Made by a program: the position numbers and the translations under genes. 6,919 bases of DNA, from NCBI GenBank assembly GCA_018667205.1, contig JABIVN010000352.1:1-6919 (forward strand), in the 5' to 3' direction. Shown here in pieces: positions 6,063 through 6,919 of the stretch; positions within the stretch are counted from its first letter, which is position 1, and every line of letters begins with the position of its first letter. This DNA comes from Gammaproteobacteria bacterium (GTDB lineage: Bacteria; Pseudomonadota; Gammaproteobacteria; Pseudomonadales; Azotimanducaceae). Below the pieces are notes generated by a model, which was not told the origin of the DNA, searched no databases, and saw only the letters and a list, made by a program, of their open reading frames with translations.

Positions 6063-6578
6063 TCAATGCCTGTGGGTTTTTCGAGAATCTGTGATTTTCT
6101 GAATCACGTGAGGATGGTAGTTGATGGCCTCCTGAAGTCCGTTGATGATATGTCTTCTGAAACCTTCCCGCATGTCTTTTTTACCTTCAATACTGTCTGG
6201 AGCAAACCACAGTTGTGTCATCAGGTCGACATAATAGCCAAGGTTTTGCAGAATTGAATACTGGTTTTCTATCGTGTCGGCAAGTTCAAAACCGATAATA
6301 TCCGGTAAGTCTCCGCCAGTTGTTGCGGTTTGCCAGGCAATGGTCTTGATGTAAAAACTTTTCCCGAAGGGTGTGTCTTCATAGGCAGGTTTTGCTTTTC
6401 GCATAGCAATAAAGTTATCTTCCAGTTCAGCGAAAATATTGTGAAGTATAATTTTGGCCCGCTTTTTCTTAGTGGATTGTTCCTGCTTCCTGTTGATATA
6501 GAGCGCGCCAACACCCCCGACTACGACACCAATCAAGGTGGCAATCATTTCTGGTAAGGCCTGGTAAAATATATCCAT
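6063..6578 (-). CDS. Hypothetical single-pass membrane protein, 171 aa
   Basis: No family is recognised. A single hydrophobic segment (about 10-28, rich in Gly and Val) is followed by a very basic stretch (RK at 30-31, KKKRAK at 37-42). By the positive-inside rule this leaves a tiny N-terminus outside and about 140 residues in the cytoplasm. The cytoplasmic part looks mostly helical and is rich in charged and aromatic residues. ATG 6578 has AGGA (6585-6588) six bases upstream, a good ribosome site. The gene is visibly A/T-richer than gnd or the monooxygenase, which together with the repeats to its left suggests acquired DNA. Small proteins of this shape are common in accessory regions, but nothing here shows a defence or transport role. 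It stands alone on its strand; no terminator with a good stem follows it. Confidence 0.65.
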   Translation of the reverse strand: MDIFYQALPEMIATLIGVVVGGVGALYINRKQEQSTKKKRAKIILHNIFAELEDNFIAMRKAKPAYEDTPFGKSFYIKTIAWQTATTGGDLPDIIGFELADTIENQYSILQNLGYYVDLMTQLWFAPDSIEGKKDMREGFRRHIINGLQEAINYHPHVIQKITDSRKTHRH

Positions 6579-6641
6579 GAAACGTCCTGATTGGGGGTAG
6601 AGTATTGCGCCATCCCCTGAAAACTAAAGTCCTTCCCGGCA

Positions 6642-6821
6642 CTAATAATTAGCATGACAGGCTTTATCCTGATAAATGCCAGTTTCTGATAATTTCTCAG
6701 TGTCGCGTTCGTCAAAGGCATAGAGCATATCAAACGCAGGATTTTGCATCACTTGAGAAGACCCGACTCCAGAAAGGGAATTATAACAGGGCTTTCGAGC
6801 GAAATTCGGGTATCGAATCAT
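6642..6821 (-). CDS. Doubtful 59-aa ORF upstream of the membrane protein
   Basis: ATG 6821 to TAG 6642-6644 gives a 59-aa peptide whose second half (AFDMLYAFDERDTEKLSETG) looks protein-like, while its first part is encoded inside the repeat copy B. A weak AGG precedes the start. It ends 63 bp before the 171-aa gene on the same strand, so it could be a small gene or a leader in the same transcript. However, the extended -10 candidate at 6780-6788 lies inside it, and no family is recognised. Confidence 0.2.
   Translation of the reverse strand: MIRYPNFARKPCYNSLSGVGSSQVMQNPAFDMLYAFDERDTEKLSETGIYQDKACHANY
6780..6788 (-). promoter_or_regulatory. Extended -10 promoter candidate for the 171-aa gene
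   Basis: The minus strand reads TGTTATAAT, a perfect TGnTATAAT extended -10. No good -35 box lies 16-18 bases upstream, which is tolerated in this promoter class. A transcript would start near 6773 and leave about 195 bases before ATG 6578. Confidence 0.35.
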
Positions 6822-6908
6822 CTCGTTTGCCTGCTTGTTCCATGAAAGAGTGGAGCCGCATGACGATTAGTGGTTAAACGCGGCCAGGGTTTGTGGTTAT
6901 CGGCTGAC
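6781..6908 (+). repeat. Diverged repeat, copy B, at the right edge
   Basis: This block matches copy A (3275-3403) in inverted orientation over its full length, about 73% by hand alignment. Similarity may continue past 6908 towards the window end. The plus-strand frame matching the 56-aa ORF of copy A opens at ATG 6842 (MKEWSRMTISG) but meets TAA after 11 codons. Removing one T there restores a frame reading GKRGQGLWLSAD, similar to copy A. So copy B is either a frameshifted relative or non-coding. Confidence 0.75.
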
Positions 6909-6919
6909 GTGGTGCTGGG

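Larger units (their letters stand above)
6579..6919. other. Intergenic region upstream of the 171-aa gene, to the window edge
   Basis: No convincing gene is visible. The stretch holds the leader of the 171-aa gene, a dyad TTTATC/GATAAA (6663-6668 and 6671-6676), a doubtful 59-codon minus-strand ORF (6642-6821), an extended -10 promoter candidate at 6780-6788 and, at the right end, copy B of the diverged repeat. A plus-strand gene just right of the window would fit the orientation of copy B. Confidence 0.55.

Noticed and set aside
6545..6733. 62-codon minus-strand ORF
   Set aside because: It overlaps the start of the 171-aa gene in another frame, has no ribosome site and no recognisable content.

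Overview
The window looks like a piece of a gammaproteobacterial chromosome. Gene order, near-even base composition in the coding part, and the similarity of the gluconate enzymes to enterobacterial-type families all point that way, but no rRNA or marker gene fixes the taxon.

Layout. (1) 1-2289, plus strand: a tightly packed operon with the 3' end of a phytanoyl-CoA dioxygenase-family gene, then 6-phosphogluconate dehydrogenase (gnd) and gluconokinase (gntK). Each gene overlaps the next. Gluconokinase makes 6-phosphogluconate and Gnd oxidatively decarboxylates it, so these two form the gluconate-to-pentose-phosphate step. (2) 2290-2393: a convergent gap with small dyads that may act as a terminator. 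(3) 2394-5272, minus strand: a Baeyer-Villiger monooxygenase (614 aa) followed by an NAD-type short-chain dehydrogenase (262 aa). Together they suggest alcohol to ketone to ester or lactone oxidation of a cyclic or large-ring/terpenoid substrate. The 245-bp gap between them holds a diverged repeat and a 56-codon ORF whose stop overlaps a possible SDR start in an ATGA. (4) 5273-6062: about 790 bp with no convincing long gene but a lot of structure: a 14-bp tandem repeat just upstream of the monooxygenase, two short ORFs, and a five-copy 13-bp A/T-rich tandem array enclosed by an 8-bp inverted repeat. (5) 6063-6578, minus strand: a 171-aa single-pass membrane protein of unknown function, A/T-richer than its neighbours. 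(6) 6579-6919: mostly intergenic, with a second copy of the diverged repeat running off the right edge.

The most unusual observation is a shared block of about 130 bp, roughly 73% identical by hand alignment. It lies directly upstream of the SDR (3275-3403) and again, in opposite orientation, at 6781-6908. Read in the same sense, copy A leads into the SDR and copy B leads into whatever lies right of the window. It could be a shared control region, a small conserved gene (damaged in copy B), or the ends of an old mobile segment. The window does not decide between these.
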